Source of the DNA: Ehretia macrophylla
Lineage: Eukaryota > Streptophyta > Magnoliopsida > Boraginales > Ehretiaceae
Direction: 5' to 3'
Assembly: GCA_037974665.1 (NCBI GenBank)
Contig: CM075767.1
Span: forward strand, 1,552,501-1,616,500
Length of the DNA: 64,000 bases
Shown piece by piece: positions 36,167 through 49,465 of this stretch (position 1 is its first letter; each line of letters begins with the position of its first letter). A program made the translations under genes and the position numbers. Under the pieces are notes generated by a model, which did not search any database, was not told the origin of the DNA, and worked only from the letters and a program-made list of their open reading frames with translations.

Positions 36167-39100
36167 TGTAACGCCCTGATCCCTCACGAGACCGGAGGCT
36201 CTAATAACCAAGCTATTCTCAACCCAATTCCAACCCAGTCTCAAAATTTTAAGGAAAAATGGACAGAGTTTCCCCTGTACTGTGGACATTCTGAAAACCT
36301 GAAAGCATTCAATAAAGCCATAACACAATAAGGCAAGCTTTTATAACTAAAGTTCAAAGGTTCAAGGCCATCCGAGCCTTGAGGCATACAATAATTTAGT
36401 TTCACACAAGCATGCAACCAACTTGACTTCTTCATAAAACTGCTTATCATGCCATTCTATGATAACTTTGAAACATACTTAGAAGTTGAACCAACATGTA
36501 TCAAAACAATCATACCCAAGCATGCAAAACAACTAGAAATAGAAACATAAGTTATTACAAGACATAGAATTACCACTGCTACTACAGTCATCTGACTTCC
36601 ATCTTATATATTACTCAAATACATACATGAGCCTTAAGGCCCCAAAATAGATTATAACATAGAACAACAAATTCTTCACATAGCAACTAGAAAGCACATC
36701 CACCTCAGACAACAATCACACAGCAACTAAGGCAACTCCTCCAATTGCGCCACCTGAAACATGTTAGCGAGGTATGAGCAACCACTATTACCCAATGAGG
36801 GATAAAGTCTCCCGGGGCGTGCAATGCAACAAGTAATATAGTTAAACATTAATAGCAATTAAAATCATTCAAGAATGACAACAGATTAAGTAACCACACA
36901 TTAAAAAGGATACATTTCTCTTAACCCCAACACTCCAATTCTTCCATCTACGAACAAGATCCACGACCACGATCACAATCATGATAAGCCGGCATAACCC
37001 CAAATACTCCAGTGGGTGTACTCCATATGTACCCCAAAAATCCTACGACCCAACATCCCCTGGCAATCTCTGGACCAGGCAAATAAGGGACTAGGGCACG
37101 AAGTTTGAATATCCACTGGCAAGCCCTCTGCCGCCCAGCCGATATTCAACACATCCACCCCTGACACTATGGTTGCGCAACCACTATGAAATGCATTTAA
37201 CAATAGTAAGACAATATCAACAATATAAGCAATAACACATAGGAGGATCAACAAAGTAGGTTGACCTCGAAGCAGTTAGAATAGAAGCAATTTATACGAG
37301 CAATTAAGCAATTTTAAAAAGGGACATATTCAAGATACACATAGAACTATACCAAAAGCTCCAAAACAACTTGAAACCACATTTAAACACACAAGGAGTC
37401 ATGCCATGGTCTTAGAAGCATGAAACAATTGAATTTGCACTTAAACCCCTTTGTTATTCTATCCGTTTTCCTTCCAAACTCATGTTAATGATTCAAATTC
37501 AAGGGAAAGCTATACCAATCTTCTAATTAACCCTTAAGTTATCCTTACAACCCTCAACCACGTTCAATTACCCGCAATTACCCCAAAAGCCCCAATTTTC
37601 CTCTTATAGCTTTGAACTACACATACTTTAACTGGGCTTCAAACAAGGGTTAGCAAAGCTTCTATAGCACCTAGGTAGCCTAAGATTACCAATTATGAAG
37701 CTGAATTTCACCCGGATTAGCATTAACCCCGAAACCCCTATTAAAAAGTCGTCTATTTCACGTTTTATGAAAGTTTAGAGAAATTCAAGAGCATGGGGCT
37801 ATTGGACTACCTTCATTAGTACCTAAGGCATCTATTAGAAGCAATGGATCAAGCTAATACACGCAATTACACAAAACCCTAAAATTCCATCACTATTCAC
37901 CTCAAAAATCAAAGTAACGATTCAAACCGTTTAAAATGCGTTCTAATGGCTTAAATGTGTTCTCTAGCACCTAAATACAACATATAATAGCATAGATAAG
38001 CATTAAAATAACATTTGATAACATTTCTAACAAATCAAGAAATGAGCAACAATTTTAAAATGCACAAACAAGCATGAAAACCCTCACCTAAAGCGCGTAG
38101 GAGCGCCTAGGAGGCTTGCACACACCCTAAACTACTTGCACCTAGCTTGGCTTGGCTTGGATTGAAGATTTGTTGAGCAAAAATCTCTCATTCTGCTCCT
38201 ATGTTGATTCTCGGATTTGCTACAGTAATTCCTACATCTTTTTTTTTGTTTTTGTTTTGCTAGTTATGAGCTTATGTTATGTGTTGTGTGAGTATATGTT
38301 TGGGTGAGCTATTTTAGTGAGAGTGTGTGGTCAAAATATGAGTTAAACTAGCTAGAACCAAGTCCTAAAGTGCAAATTAATGCTAGCTAATTAAAACACT
38401 AAGTTAAGTTACATAACACTATTCATTAGATTGGCAAAACATTTTCTAAATGAGTGCTCCTATCGCTCTAAGCTCAAATGAACATTTTTTCCATTCCTAA
38501 AACAATTAATATGATTTAATAAAAATGCTAATACATGGTAATTCAATAGTTGAAAAATATAATGAATAGTGATTAAAGAAGACAACAAGCAAATCACAAA
38601 AGAAATGCGCAAATAGTGGATGCAATAGTAAGCTAGAAGTACGGTTAAATCTCGGGCGTCACAAGTAATATGTGGTTACTTGGGATTACGTGCTAATGTG
38701 GAAATAACATAGTCAATTGCTAATGTGTTGTACTTATAGGAATATAATAGGGATTTGCATATTCGAGCTAAAGGAGGTTTTGGAGTAAATTTAAACTACT
38801 TTCTGGCATCTTGGAACTTGGTAGAGGTGAGAGAGACTTCATCCTTATGTGCATAATAGTTTATGTACTTGTACTTAGATTATGTGCACTTATTGTCTAT
38901 ATATTGTGTTTGAGGGCAACCTACTTTGTTGTCCCTCAACCATGTGTTTATTGATTTATATTATTGTTATCATTTTGAGTGCATTGCATCGTGGTTGCGC
39001 AACCATTCGAGCATGGTAGTGTCGGGGAAACCGGGCGGCATCGGGCTTGCCGGTATACCTCAGTTACCATGGTTACCCAGTCCCTCTCTCGCTTGGGATG

Positions 39101-39582
39101 CCGCCCAGGGAAAGTTGGGTCGTAGGATTTCGGGGTACATCCGAAGTACACCCATTTTGGAGTTATAAGGGGATGACGGCTTATCGATAACAGTGTCATT
39201 ATTATATTGGAATTTCAGTTCGTGGCTCGTGGTTCGTGATTGAAGAACAAGTGAATCGTATCCTTTTTAATGTGTGGTAACTTGTTGTTTCAATTGTTCT
39301 TTGTTTGTAAAATGCTTTATTTATACTAATTACTACATTGCACGTCCCCGGTAGACCTTATTCCTCACTGGGAAATTGTGATTGCTCATACCTCGCTAAA
39401 CATGTTTCAGGTGGTGCAATTGGAGGAGTTGACTTGATTGTTGTGTGCTATTACTTGAGATTTGAATGATTGCCAACTAAACTGTAGAAGACCTTAATTG
39501 TTCTACTTTCTATTCTATTTTGGAGCCTAAGGGCTTATGTATATATATTTGAGTAGTTGCAAGTTTGAAAGCTAAGTGGATG

Positions 39583-42026
39583 TGTCACGCCCCAACTCGA
39601 CCCCACCTACGATCAGTCAGGACGCAACGGAATTTCGGCGGGATAACGACAGTAAACAGATTTCCGAGGTTCTATACCAACCTCATTAAACAACATACAA
39701 CCAGTAATTCCTCAATATAAACAACAACATACAACACAACCATATTATACAATAAAACATCCTCGTTATACGCCTCCGTTCCAACATGACATACAATACC
39801 TCAACTTTATCATACATTTCAAAAGTAAGTTGAGACACAACTACAACTTAACCATAGACGAAAGAAAGCCACTAAATTAACATCATTTGGTTCATCATCT
39901 TTTCAAGATCTATTACATTAAGAACCGTAAAGCATATAAAGTCTGTTAAACTAATATACAAGACATTTAACAACATAAAGTCATGGATAAGACTCGGGAA
40001 CATATGACTCATCCACAAAAGGCACATTTTCCACATTCTCCTCTTCAGGAGGCACGTACCCGAAATCTTGCGAAAGTACACCTGAAACATGCATTAATAG
40101 AGAGTGAGCTTATATACATAAGCCCAGTGAGGATCCGATAGATCTCGACAGTATTCACTACGCTCCTTGGATTTAGTCCTTTGAGCAAGTAAACACACAA
40201 CAACAATAATAACATAAATAAAGCTATCATCACATAACTATATGACCATTCAATAAGGATACTCTATTTGGTGTAGCTCCAAACGCCATCACGATCTCAA
40301 CCGTTCTTCTTATAACTCCCCATTACTCACGCACCCGAGGTACCTCACTAGCCCCTTCCCCTCATGACATCTCCGTCATGCGAGCTGGGGGTAGCCTATG
40401 GCAGTCATGCCGTTATCAACCCGACAGCCCGACGCTGCCCGAGAGGTGGCACACACATACCAAGGCTCCATATTCATCAATCATCATGCAAGCATAAATC
40501 AATCAATCAATTGGGAGATCAGCAACAAGAGTGCCCGATTCCCGCATTCAATAATAATCAATCAATAACATCAATATAACATCAATATAACATCAATATT
40601 AAATTAAACATCAAACAACGTAGTTAGATGACAAAGTAGGCCATCTAACCGGACATGCATAATATACATAATTAAACTCTAAATTACTCAACAACAACTC
40701 ACCATTCATCACTCGAACACTACCCAACCATCTAAGGCATCGTTCAAGAAATTAAAGAATGACAACCTAAACTTCTAAAATTCATAACTTACAATCTACT
40801 AATCCAAACATTGCCAAATCAGTTCCTATCACTCACCCATTCAACCTACTACATTATCCCTCTCGGAAATCCACCATAACACCTCCAAATCATGCCCGAT
40901 AACCCTAAAACCCTATGACGTCATGGCTGGATTTTCCGGATTTTCACACAAACAATGTAATCGAAAATTCGGCATTACAACAGCGCTAACACGTAATTAT
41001 CAAGTATTTAGAAATCGACGGCAATCGATTTCGATCAACACAACTCAATTAAATCAACTTTGAACATTTTAATCAAAATTAAATACCCGGAAAATAAAAA
41101 TTATGCTATATCCGACAGAAACTCGTAGTATTAGTATATAATGATCCCTAGCATGCAAGGAGCAATAATCTAACATCAGATTACAATTCTAACGGTTCAA
41201 TCTTCATTTATACGCAAAAACACAAAAATGACATTTTGAGATCTAGAATTTTTCTCTCACCTTAGATGCGATATAAGCCTAGGAATGCGTGCAATGCGTG
41301 CCCAACAAGCAGAATCCAAGTCGGTGCGAAGTTCTACGGACAAAAACTAGGTTTTTCTTTGAAAAATTGGATTGAAAGCTTAAGTTTTTCTCTTCTCTTT
41401 TCTCTCCTCAACCTCTCGGCAATGTGTGTGTGTGTGATGGTGTTTTTGTGTTGTGTGAGTGTGTGTAGGTGACATTAGCTTATAAGGTCAATTATTTAAT
41501 TAAAGTCAAAGTTATTTTAATAGGCATTTTTGTATTTTTAATGACTTTAATTGCATTTTATTGCTCACCAAGTTAAAAATAATTATGCAACCCCCAAGAT
41601 ATCTCAAGTGGATTATTTTTAGGTGACAAGAAGTTTTACATTCAAAGAATTCCACCCGAGTCGGCTTAAAACTCGATTTTTGCAAAAGTCGGTGTAAAAA
41701 CCCTAATAAATTCCTAAGCCGATTTTAAAACCGTTTTCATCAAACACAGGTCTATTAAAGTCCATGGACTATGTCTAGAAGGGTTAAAAAGACCAGTTTC
41801 AAAATTATAGAGGACATGTTTCGAAAATACTAATCACTAAAAATCGATGATAAAATTTCTGACTCTGTTTTTGATGAAAATTTCATGAATGCACATTTAG
41901 CACGTATTAGGAGTATTGATATCAAAATTATAACATTCTAGGCCCTATAGCACATAAACCGGTCATATGCACGCAAAACGAGGTAAAGCCCGTATTACGA
42001 GATAAGCAAGAAAGTGGGGTTTCACA
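39583..42026 (-). repeat. Tk 3' LTR
   Basis: TGTCACGCCCC to GGGGTTTCACA on the + strand. Contains the small ORF (39981-40094, -), a loop-CTACTTT hairpin (40624-40648) and a GCTTAT/ATAAGC hairpin (40108-40123). The gag-pol frame runs about 33 codons into its edge before stopping at 41928-41930. Confidence 0.93.
39981..40094 (-). CDS. Conserved small ORF in the Tk 3' LTR
   Basis: 37 residues; ATG complement at 40092-40094, stop complement at 39981-39983. Same C-terminal pattern (YVPPEEEN, DESYVPESYP) as the other Tk LTRs, with a 9-nt in-frame insertion that repeats ENV. It is identical to the copy in the 5' LTR because the LTRs are young. Function unknown. Confidence 0.45.
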   Translation of the reverse strand: MHVSGVLSQDFGYVPPEEENVENVPFVDESYVPESYP

Positions 42027-45000
42027 TTCTCCCCCCCTTATAGAAATTTCGTCCTCGAAATTCTTACTTGATGTACGGAAAAGCTCTGGGTATTGCTGCT
42101 GCATCTGATCTCGTCTCTCCCACGTAGCTTCCTCAATACCGTGATGCTTCCACAACACCTTAACCATCGGAATCCTCTTCGACCTCAACTCTCGGTCCAT
42201 CTGATCTAGAATACGAATCAGACGCTCGTCATAAGTCAAATTCTCATGAAGCTGTAACGGCTCTGGCTCAAGAATATGAGAAGGATCCGGATTGTATTTC
42301 CGCAAATTAGACACGTGAAACACATCGTGGACATTAGAGAAGTTCTCCGGTAAAGCCAACCGATATGCCAACTTACCAACCCTGCCAGTAATCTCAAACG
42401 GCCCAACAAATCTCGGACTCAGCTTACCACCTTTACCATAACGAACAAACCCCTTTCGAGGAGACAATCTCAAGAAAACCCGATCTCCAACTGCAAACTC
42501 CAAGTCTCGACGACGCTTATCAGCATAACTCTTGAATCTACTCTGCGCCGTAAGCATTCTCTGCCTGATCAACTGAACATTCTCAATCTTCTCAAGAAGT
42601 TCTGGCATAATAGTCGGATCAATAGTCTTCATCTCTCCTACCTCGTCCCAATATAAAGGTGAACGGCACTTACGACCGTAAAGAGCTGCAAAAGGTGCCA
42701 TTCCAATAGTAGATTGATAACTATTGTTATAGGCAAACTCGGCAAGTGGTAGATGTTTCTCCCAATTCTTCCCGAAGTCCAGAACACAAGCCCTAAGCAT
42801 ATCTTCCAGAATCTGAATAGTCCGCTCAGATTGACCGTCGGTCTGTGGATGATACGCTGTACTGAAGTTCAACTGAGTACCTAAGGTCTCCTGAAGTTTC
42901 TCCCACAAACGAGAAGTAAATCGAGGATCTCGATCAGAGACAATACTAGATGGAATACCGTGAAGTCTAACAATCTGATCCAGATAGAGATCCGTCAGCT
43001 TTGTAACCTCATCTCCTAACCTCATGGCAATAAAATGAGCTGTCTTCGTCAAACGATCCACGACAACCCAAACTGCATCAGTACCCCTCGGTGATCTAGG
43101 CAAACCAGTGACGAAGTCCATCGTAATATGCTCCCATTTCTAGTCTGGTATAGCCAACGGCTGAAGCAAACCTGCTGGTCGTTGATGCTCGGCTTTCACT
43201 CTCTGACAAGTCAAACATCTAGACACAAACTGAGCAACCTCCCTCTTCATGTTGTTCCACCAGTAATGCTGTTTCAAATCCCGATACATCTTGGTTCCAC
43301 CGGGATGAATAGTATATTTAGAATTATGAGCTTCCTCCAGAATACCTCGTCTCAAGCCCGGTTCATCAGGAACACAAACCCTGTTCCGAAACCGAAGAAT
43401 ACCATCCTCATGCACTTTAAAGTCAGACTGATCATCCGAAATCTGATCCTTGATCTTCTGAAGTTTAACATCAAGCTGCTGAGCTTCCCTGATCTGAGAC
43501 AACAATAAAGGCTGAATACGGAGATGTGAACACATCACCCCAACCTGAGTGAACTCTGGTCTCCAATAACTAAACTCCTCAAGAACCTCCCACTTCTTGA
43601 CAGCCAAACAAGAAATACTAGCCTTCCGGCTGAGAGCATCTGCCACAACATTTGCCTTTCCAGGCAGATAATTGATAGAACAATTATAATCTCCAAGAAG
43701 CTCCATCCACCTCCGCTGGCGCATATTCAACTCCTTCTGTGAGAATAAATACTTAAGACTCTTATGATCAGTGAAAATCTCGAACTTACTGCCCCACAGA
43801 TAATGACGCCACTTTTTCAGTGCGAAGACAACTGCTGCCAACTCAAGATCATGAGTCGGATAATTCACCTCATAAGGCTTCAACTTCCTGGAAGCATAGG
43901 CAATAACTCGGCCATCCTGCATAAGAACACATCCCAAGCCCTCCTTGGATGCATCACTGTAAATGACCATATTATCGGTCCCCTCTGGTAGAGCAAGTAC
44001 TGGAGCGGTAGTTAACCTCTTTTTCAACTCCTGAAATCCACTCTCACACTTCTCGTCCCAATTAAAGATAGTCCGTTTCTGAGTCAACTTAGATAGTGGC
44101 CCCGCAATCTTTGAGAAGTCCTTAACAAACCTACGGTAATAACCCGCCAAGCCAAGAAAGCTACGGACATCAGTAACACTCTCTGGCCGCTTCCAAGACA
44201 TCACCGATTCAATCTTAGTGGGATCTACAGAAATACCACTCTGTGTAATAACATGGCCAAGAAAAGAAATCCGATGCAGCCAAAATTCACATTTGCTGAA
44301 CTTGGCAAACAACTGATGCTCCTGCAACTTCTCTAATACAAGCCGTAGATGTTGCTCGTGCTCCAATTCATATTTAGAATAGACCAAGATATCATCAATA
44401 AAAATCACCACGAACTGGTCCAAGTACGGCTGAAAGACTCGATGCATAAGATCCATGAATGCTGCCGGTGCATTAGTCAAACCAAAGGGCATGACAACAA
44501 ACTCATAATGCCCGTACCGAGTCCTGAAGGCAGACTTCGGAACATCGTCTGAGCGAATCCGAAGCTGATAATACCCCTGCCTCAAATCAAACTTAGAGTA
44601 GACTTTGGCTCCCTGAAGTTGATCAAACAACTCATCAATCAGTGGCAAAGGATATTTATTCTTGATAGTCACTTGATTCAAACCACGGTAATCTATACAC
44701 AACCTCAAGGTACCATCCTTCTTCTTTACAAATAAAACAGGAGCTCCCCAAGGTGAAGAACTCTGCTGAATAAATCCTTTCTCCAACAACTCCTGTAACT
44801 GAGTCTTCAACTCCTTCAACTCAGCTGGTGCCATCCGGTATGCCGATTTAGAAATAGGTTGAGTACCGGGAACAAGATTAATCACAAACTCGATATCCCT
44901 ATCTGGCGGCAATCCTGGCAACTCCTCAGGAAATACATTAGGATATTCCCGGATAATAGGGACTTCCTCAAGCTGTAGCTTAACAGATGGCTTGTTGATC

Positions 45001-46751
45001 AAATAAGCTAGATAACCCGAACACCCCTTACTCACCAACTTAACGGCTTTAGTTGCTGAGATAACAAAACTCGTCTTAGCACCCCGGTTACCCGCTACCT
45101 CAACTACTGGCTGATCTGGCAAACGAAACTGTACTACCTTGGTTCTACAGTTCAACTGGGCATCATACTTAGAAAGCCAATCCATACCCAAGATAACATC
45201 ATACCCCCGGATAGGAAATAAAATAAGGTCCGAAGGAAAATTATGCCCCTTAACATGTATTAAACAATCCTTACATACTAAGCCAGTAACATACTTATCA
45301 GTCAAAGAGGTACTAATCTCAACCACATAAGGCAATCTTTCAGGTTGCAATTTAACACGTTGCACACAAGCAGGAGTAATGAAAGAATGCGTAGCACCAG
45401 AATCAATCAACACTTTAACAAGTTGATCAAGTATAAGAAAGTTACCTTCTACAACTGCAGTCTCCTCAGGCATCTCCTCTAAGTCAACTGCATAAGCCCG
45501 AGCCTGAACCCGCTGCTGCTGTGGTACACTGCCCGTAGGCCTACCCTGGTAACCCTGAGTCGCTGCCCGACCCTCAGTCCTCGCATACTTAGGGCAATCC
45601 TTCGCCCTATGATCGATGCTACCACAACCCAAACATGTCCCTGCCTTTACCCTGCAGTCAGACTCTACATGCCCTGAGCGCTTGCAGTAATTACACTGCG
45701 ATGATGTGGCACTAGCACTGCCCCTAGAATAACCAGAAGCTGAAGAAGCAGCTGATACAGCCTGCTGCTGAGGTCTCACCACACTAGGCCTATACTGACC
45801 CTGAGACTGGGCTGGCCTAAACTGAGTCTGAACCTGATATGGCCTCTGCTGAAACTGAGGCCGATAATAACTCTGCTGACTCTGTGGCCTAAAAGAACCC
45901 TGCTGGGCAGGTGGCCTGTAGACAACCTGCTGTACTGGAGGCCTATATAAAACCTGCTGGCCCTGCGGCTGATACGGCCTCTTACTAGGCTGACTGGAGA
46001 CAATCTGATCCCCTTTCCTCTTCTCTAACCTAGAAGCTGCCTCAAAAGCCTCAGTGAAAATATCATAACGATTCAGAGCCATCACATCCTGAATCTCGGG
46101 CCGCAACCCCAACATAAACCTGCGAGTCCTCCGCTCCTCGTCTACCACATACTCCGGTGCATACCGGGACAATCGAGTAAATGTGGCCTCATATTGAGCC
46201 ACTGTAGCATCTCCCTGGACCAAGGCTAGAAACTCGGCCTCTCTCCGTTCCCTGCAAATCCTCGGGACATACTTTGCTCGGAAAGCCATCAGAAAGGTAC
46301 CCCAAATATAAGGAATACCCTGTGCCGCCCAGCTAGTCCTTACCGTGCGCCACCACTCCTCTGCCTCGTCATCTAACAAATACACGGCAAAAGAGACTTT
46401 CTGCTCATCAGTATAGCCAAGTGGATCATAAATCTTCTCCAACTTGCTAATCCATACCTCCGCCTTCCTATCATCCGGCTCCCCCTGAAATCTCGGTGGG
46501 TGATATCCTAAAAAATCCTTCAGGGTACCACGCCCGTGGTTACCACCCTGAATATTCAGAAGCTGAGCCTGCATAGCCTGATTCTGGGCAGCCTGCCCTG
46601 CTAACAACTGTGCCTGACTAGCCACTAACTCTGCAATCCGCTCCATAGCTGCTCCTAATCGGTCATCACCCCCGTCACGGCCCGGTGCCACGTTACTCGG
46701 AGTCTCATCAGTCATCTCAGACCTACCTCTGGTTCTCGGTCGACCGGCCAT
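41928..46751 (-). CDS. gag-pol: Tk Gag-Pol polyprotein with one premature stop
   Basis: I take the start as ATG 46751 ([10 protein letters not shown]); an upstream in-frame ATG exists at 46814. Order, counted from 46751: retrotransposon gag domain (about 100-245); a Gln/Pro linker with repeated YRPP units; two CCHC zinc knuckles ([14 protein letters not shown] and [14 protein letters not shown]); aspartic protease with DSGA (D450); RT with FIDD (D786, D787); RNase H; the integrase zinc-binding part ([11 protein letters not shown] ... CLTCQ); TAG at codon 1204 (43140-43142); integrase core with D1212, D1273 and E1309 in DD35E spacing; and a C-terminal chromodomain ([16 protein letters not shown]) typical of chromoviruses, which guides integration to heterochromatin. 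The stop separates integrase from its zinc-binding domain, so this copy probably makes no full integrase. The frame crosses the polypurine tract into the 3' LTR before ending. The mixture of chromodomain, long LTRs and tRNA-Met site supports the Tekay clade. Confidence 0.94.
42027..42063 (-). promoter_or_regulatory. Tk polypurine tract and pre-PPT hairpin
   Basis: The complement of the polypurine tract (TTCTCCCCCCCTTAT, 42027-42041) touches the LTR end. Next to it GAAATTTCG (42043-42051) and CGAAATTC (42056-42063) form a stem around TCCT. The hairpin lies within the last codons of gag-pol. Confidence 0.85.
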
Positions 46752-47002
46752 TCTACTAATCAAAGAGTTAGCACAGTTATAGCACGTAGACAGGTTATAA
46801 ACAACTATTAACACATAAATAACAAACTCATATAAAACACATAAACAAATTGATCACATAATCACATAAGCACTTAAATCACATAATCACTTAATCAATT
46901 AATCATACCAATACATATTTCATTTTTCTTTCCTTTCATACATATTTCATGCTAAGACCATTACCCACATTCCGAGAATACCCCGGCTGACAACTAACAT
47001 GA

Positions 47003-47014
47003 GCTCTGATACCA
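47003..47014 (-). promoter_or_regulatory. Tk primer binding site (initiator tRNA-Met)
   Basis: GCTCTGATACCA on the + strand, i.e. TGGTATCAGAGC on the element's sense strand, seven bases inside the 5' LTR boundary at 47022. The stretch 46815-47002 between it and gag is an AT-rich untranslated leader with no gene. Confidence 0.92.
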
Positions 47015-47021
47015 CTTAAAC

Positions 47022-49465
47022 TGTCACGCCCCAACTCGACCCCACCTACGATCAGTCAGGACGCAACGGAATTTCGGCGGCATAACGACAGTAAACAGAT
47101 TTCCGAGGTTCTATACCAACCTCATTAAACAACATACAACCAGTAATTCCTCAATATAAACAACAACATACAACACAACCATATTATACAATAAAACATC
47201 CTCGTTATACGCCTCCGTTCCAACATGACATACAATACCTCAACTTTATCATACATTTCAAAAGTAAGTTGAGACACAACTACAACTTAACCATAGACGA
47301 AAGAAAGCCACTAAATTAACATCATTTGGTTCATCATCTTTTCAATATCTATTACATTAAGAACCGTAAAGCATATAAAGTCTGTTAAACTAATATACAA
47401 GACATTTAACAACATAAAGTCATGGATAAGACTCGGGAACATATGACTCATCCACAAAAGGCACATTTTCCACATTCTCCTCTTCAGGAGGCACGTACCC
47501 GAAATCTTGCGAAAGTACACCTGAAACATGCATTAATAGAGAGTGAGCTTATATACATAAGCCCAGTGAGGATCCGATAGATCTCGACAGTATTCACTAC
47601 GCTCCTTGGATTTAGTCCTTTGAGCAAGTAAACACACAACAACAATAATAACATAAATAAAGCTATCATCACATAACTATATGACCATTCAATAAGGATA
47701 CTCTATTTGGTGTAGCTCCAAACGCCATCACGATCTCAACCGTTCTTCTTATAACTCCCCATTACTCACGCACCCGAGGTACCTCACTAGCCCCTTCCCT
47801 CCATGACATCTCCGTCATGCGAGCTGGGGGTAGCCTATGGCAGTCATGCCGTTATCAACCCGACAGCCCGACGCTGCCCGAGAGGTGGCACACACATACC
47901 AAGGCTCCATATTCATCAATCATCATGCAAGCATAAATCAATCAATCAATTGGGAGATCAGCAACAAGAGTGCCCGATTCCCGCATTCAATAATAATCAA
48001 TCAATAACATCAATATAACATCAATATAACATCAATATTAAATTAAACATCAAACAACGTAGTTAGATGACAAAGTAGGCCATCTAACCGGACATGCATA
48101 ATATACATAATTAAACTCTAAATTACTCAACAACAACTCACCATTCATCACTCGAACACTACCCAACCATCTAAGGCATCGTTCAAGAAATTAAAGAATG
48201 ACAACCTAAACTTCTAAAATTCATAACTTACAATCTACTAATCCAAACATTGCCAAATCAGTTCCTATCACTCACCCATTCAACCTACTACATTATCCCT
48301 CTCGGAAATCCACCATAACACCTCCAAATCATGCCCGATAACCCTAAAACCCTATGACGTCATGGCTGGATTTTCCGGATTTTCACACAAACAATGTAAT
48401 CGAAAATTCGGCATTACAACAGCGCTAACACGTAATTATCAAGTATTTAGAAATCGACGGCAATCGATTTCGATCAACACAACTCAATTAAATCAACTTT
48501 GAACATTTTAATCAAAATTAAATACCCGGAAAATAAAAATTATGCTATATCCGACAGAAACTCGTAGTATTAGTATATAATGATCCCTAGCATGCAAGGA
48601 GCAATAATCTAACATCAGATTACAATTCTAACGGTTCAATCTTCATTTATACGCAAAAACACAAAAATGACATTTTGAGATCTAGAATTTTTCTCTCACC
48701 TTAGATGCGATATAAGCCTAGGAATGCGTGCAATGCGTGCCCAACAAGCAGAATCCAAGTCGGTGCGAAGTTCTACGGACAAAAACTAGGTTTTTCTTTG
48801 AAAAATTGGATTGAAAGCTTAAGTTTTTCTCTTCTCTTTTCTCTCCTCAACCTCTCGGCAATGTGTGTGTGTGTGATGGTGTTTTTGTGTTGTGTGAGTG
48901 TGTGTAGGTGACATTAGCTTATAAGGTCAATTATTTAATTAAAGTCAAAGTTATTTTAATAGGCATTTTTGTATTTTTAATGACTTTAATTGCATTTTAT
49001 TGCTCACCAAGTTAAAAATAATTATGCAACCCCCAAGATATCTCAAGTGGATTATTTTTAGGTGACAAGAAGTTTTACATTCAAAGAATTCCACCCGAGT
49101 CGGCTTAAAACTCGATTTTCGCAAAAGTCGGTGTAAAAACCCTAATAAATTCTTAAGCCGATTTTAAAACCGTTTTCATCAAACACAGGTCTATTAAAGT
49201 CCGTGGACTAGGTCTAGAAGGGTTAAAAAGACCAGTTTCAAAATTATAGCGGACGTGTTTCGAAAACACTATTCACTAAAAATCGACGATAAAATTTCTG
49301 ACTCCGTTTTTTATGAAAATTTCATGAATGCACATTTAGCACGTATTAGGAGTATTGAAATCAAAATTATAACTTTCTAGGTCCTATAGCACATAAACAG
49401 GTCATATGCACGCAAAACGAGGTAAAGCACGTATTACGAGATAAGCAAGAAAGTGGGGTTTCACA
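47022..49465 (-). repeat. Tk 5' LTR
   Basis: Same ends and length as the 3' LTR. Contains the small ORF (47420-47533, -), the loop-CTACTTT hairpin (48063-48087) and the complement of GAGTTATAAG, a possible TATA box, near 47749-47759. No other gene. Confidence 0.93.
47420..47533 (-). CDS. Conserved small ORF in the Tk 5' LTR
   Basis: 37 residues; ATG complement at 47531-47533, stop complement at 47420-47422. It lies downstream of the putative TATA sequence, so it would be near the 5' end of the element's transcript and could be translated before gag. It begins just upstream of a TTTCAG|G sequence that resembles a 3' splice site. Function unknown. Confidence 0.45.
   Translation of the reverse strand: MHVSGVLSQDFGYVPPEEENVENVPFVDESYVPESYP

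Larger units (their letters stand above)
29815..38663 (-). mobile_element. NA1: complete non-autonomous LTR element nested in the NA2 3' LTR
   Basis: The TSD is agtaa (29810-29814 and 38664-38668). On the - strand: 5' LTR 36167-38663 (2497 bp), internal 35166-36166 (1001 bp), 3' LTR 29815-35165 (about 2509 bp without the nested SL LTR). The + strand left end reads TATAACGC where the other LTR has TGTAACGC, a changed terminal dinucleotide. The primer site is present as the complement of TGGTATGAGAGC (about 36153-36164), and the polypurine tract lies at 35166-35179. No protein-coding frame of known type. LTRs are much longer than the internal region, as in NA2. Confidence 0.9.
39583..49465 (-). 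mobile_element. Tk: near-complete Tekay-type chromovirus (Ty3/gypsy)
   Basis: The TSD is ggatg (39578-39582 and 49466-49470), in the NA2 3' LTR. On the - strand: 5' LTR 47022-49465, internal 42027-47021 with gag-pol, 3' LTR 39583-42026. Both LTRs are 2444 bp and differ at only scattered positions, so the insertion is young. Primer site and polypurine tract are present. A single stop in gag-pol (43140-43142) is the only coding defect I see. This is the closest thing in the window to an autonomous element. Confidence 0.95.

Noticed and set aside
43128-43508. 126-codon + strand frame and other + strand frames over the Tk pol
   Set aside because: Shadows of the conserved gag-pol on the opposite strand.
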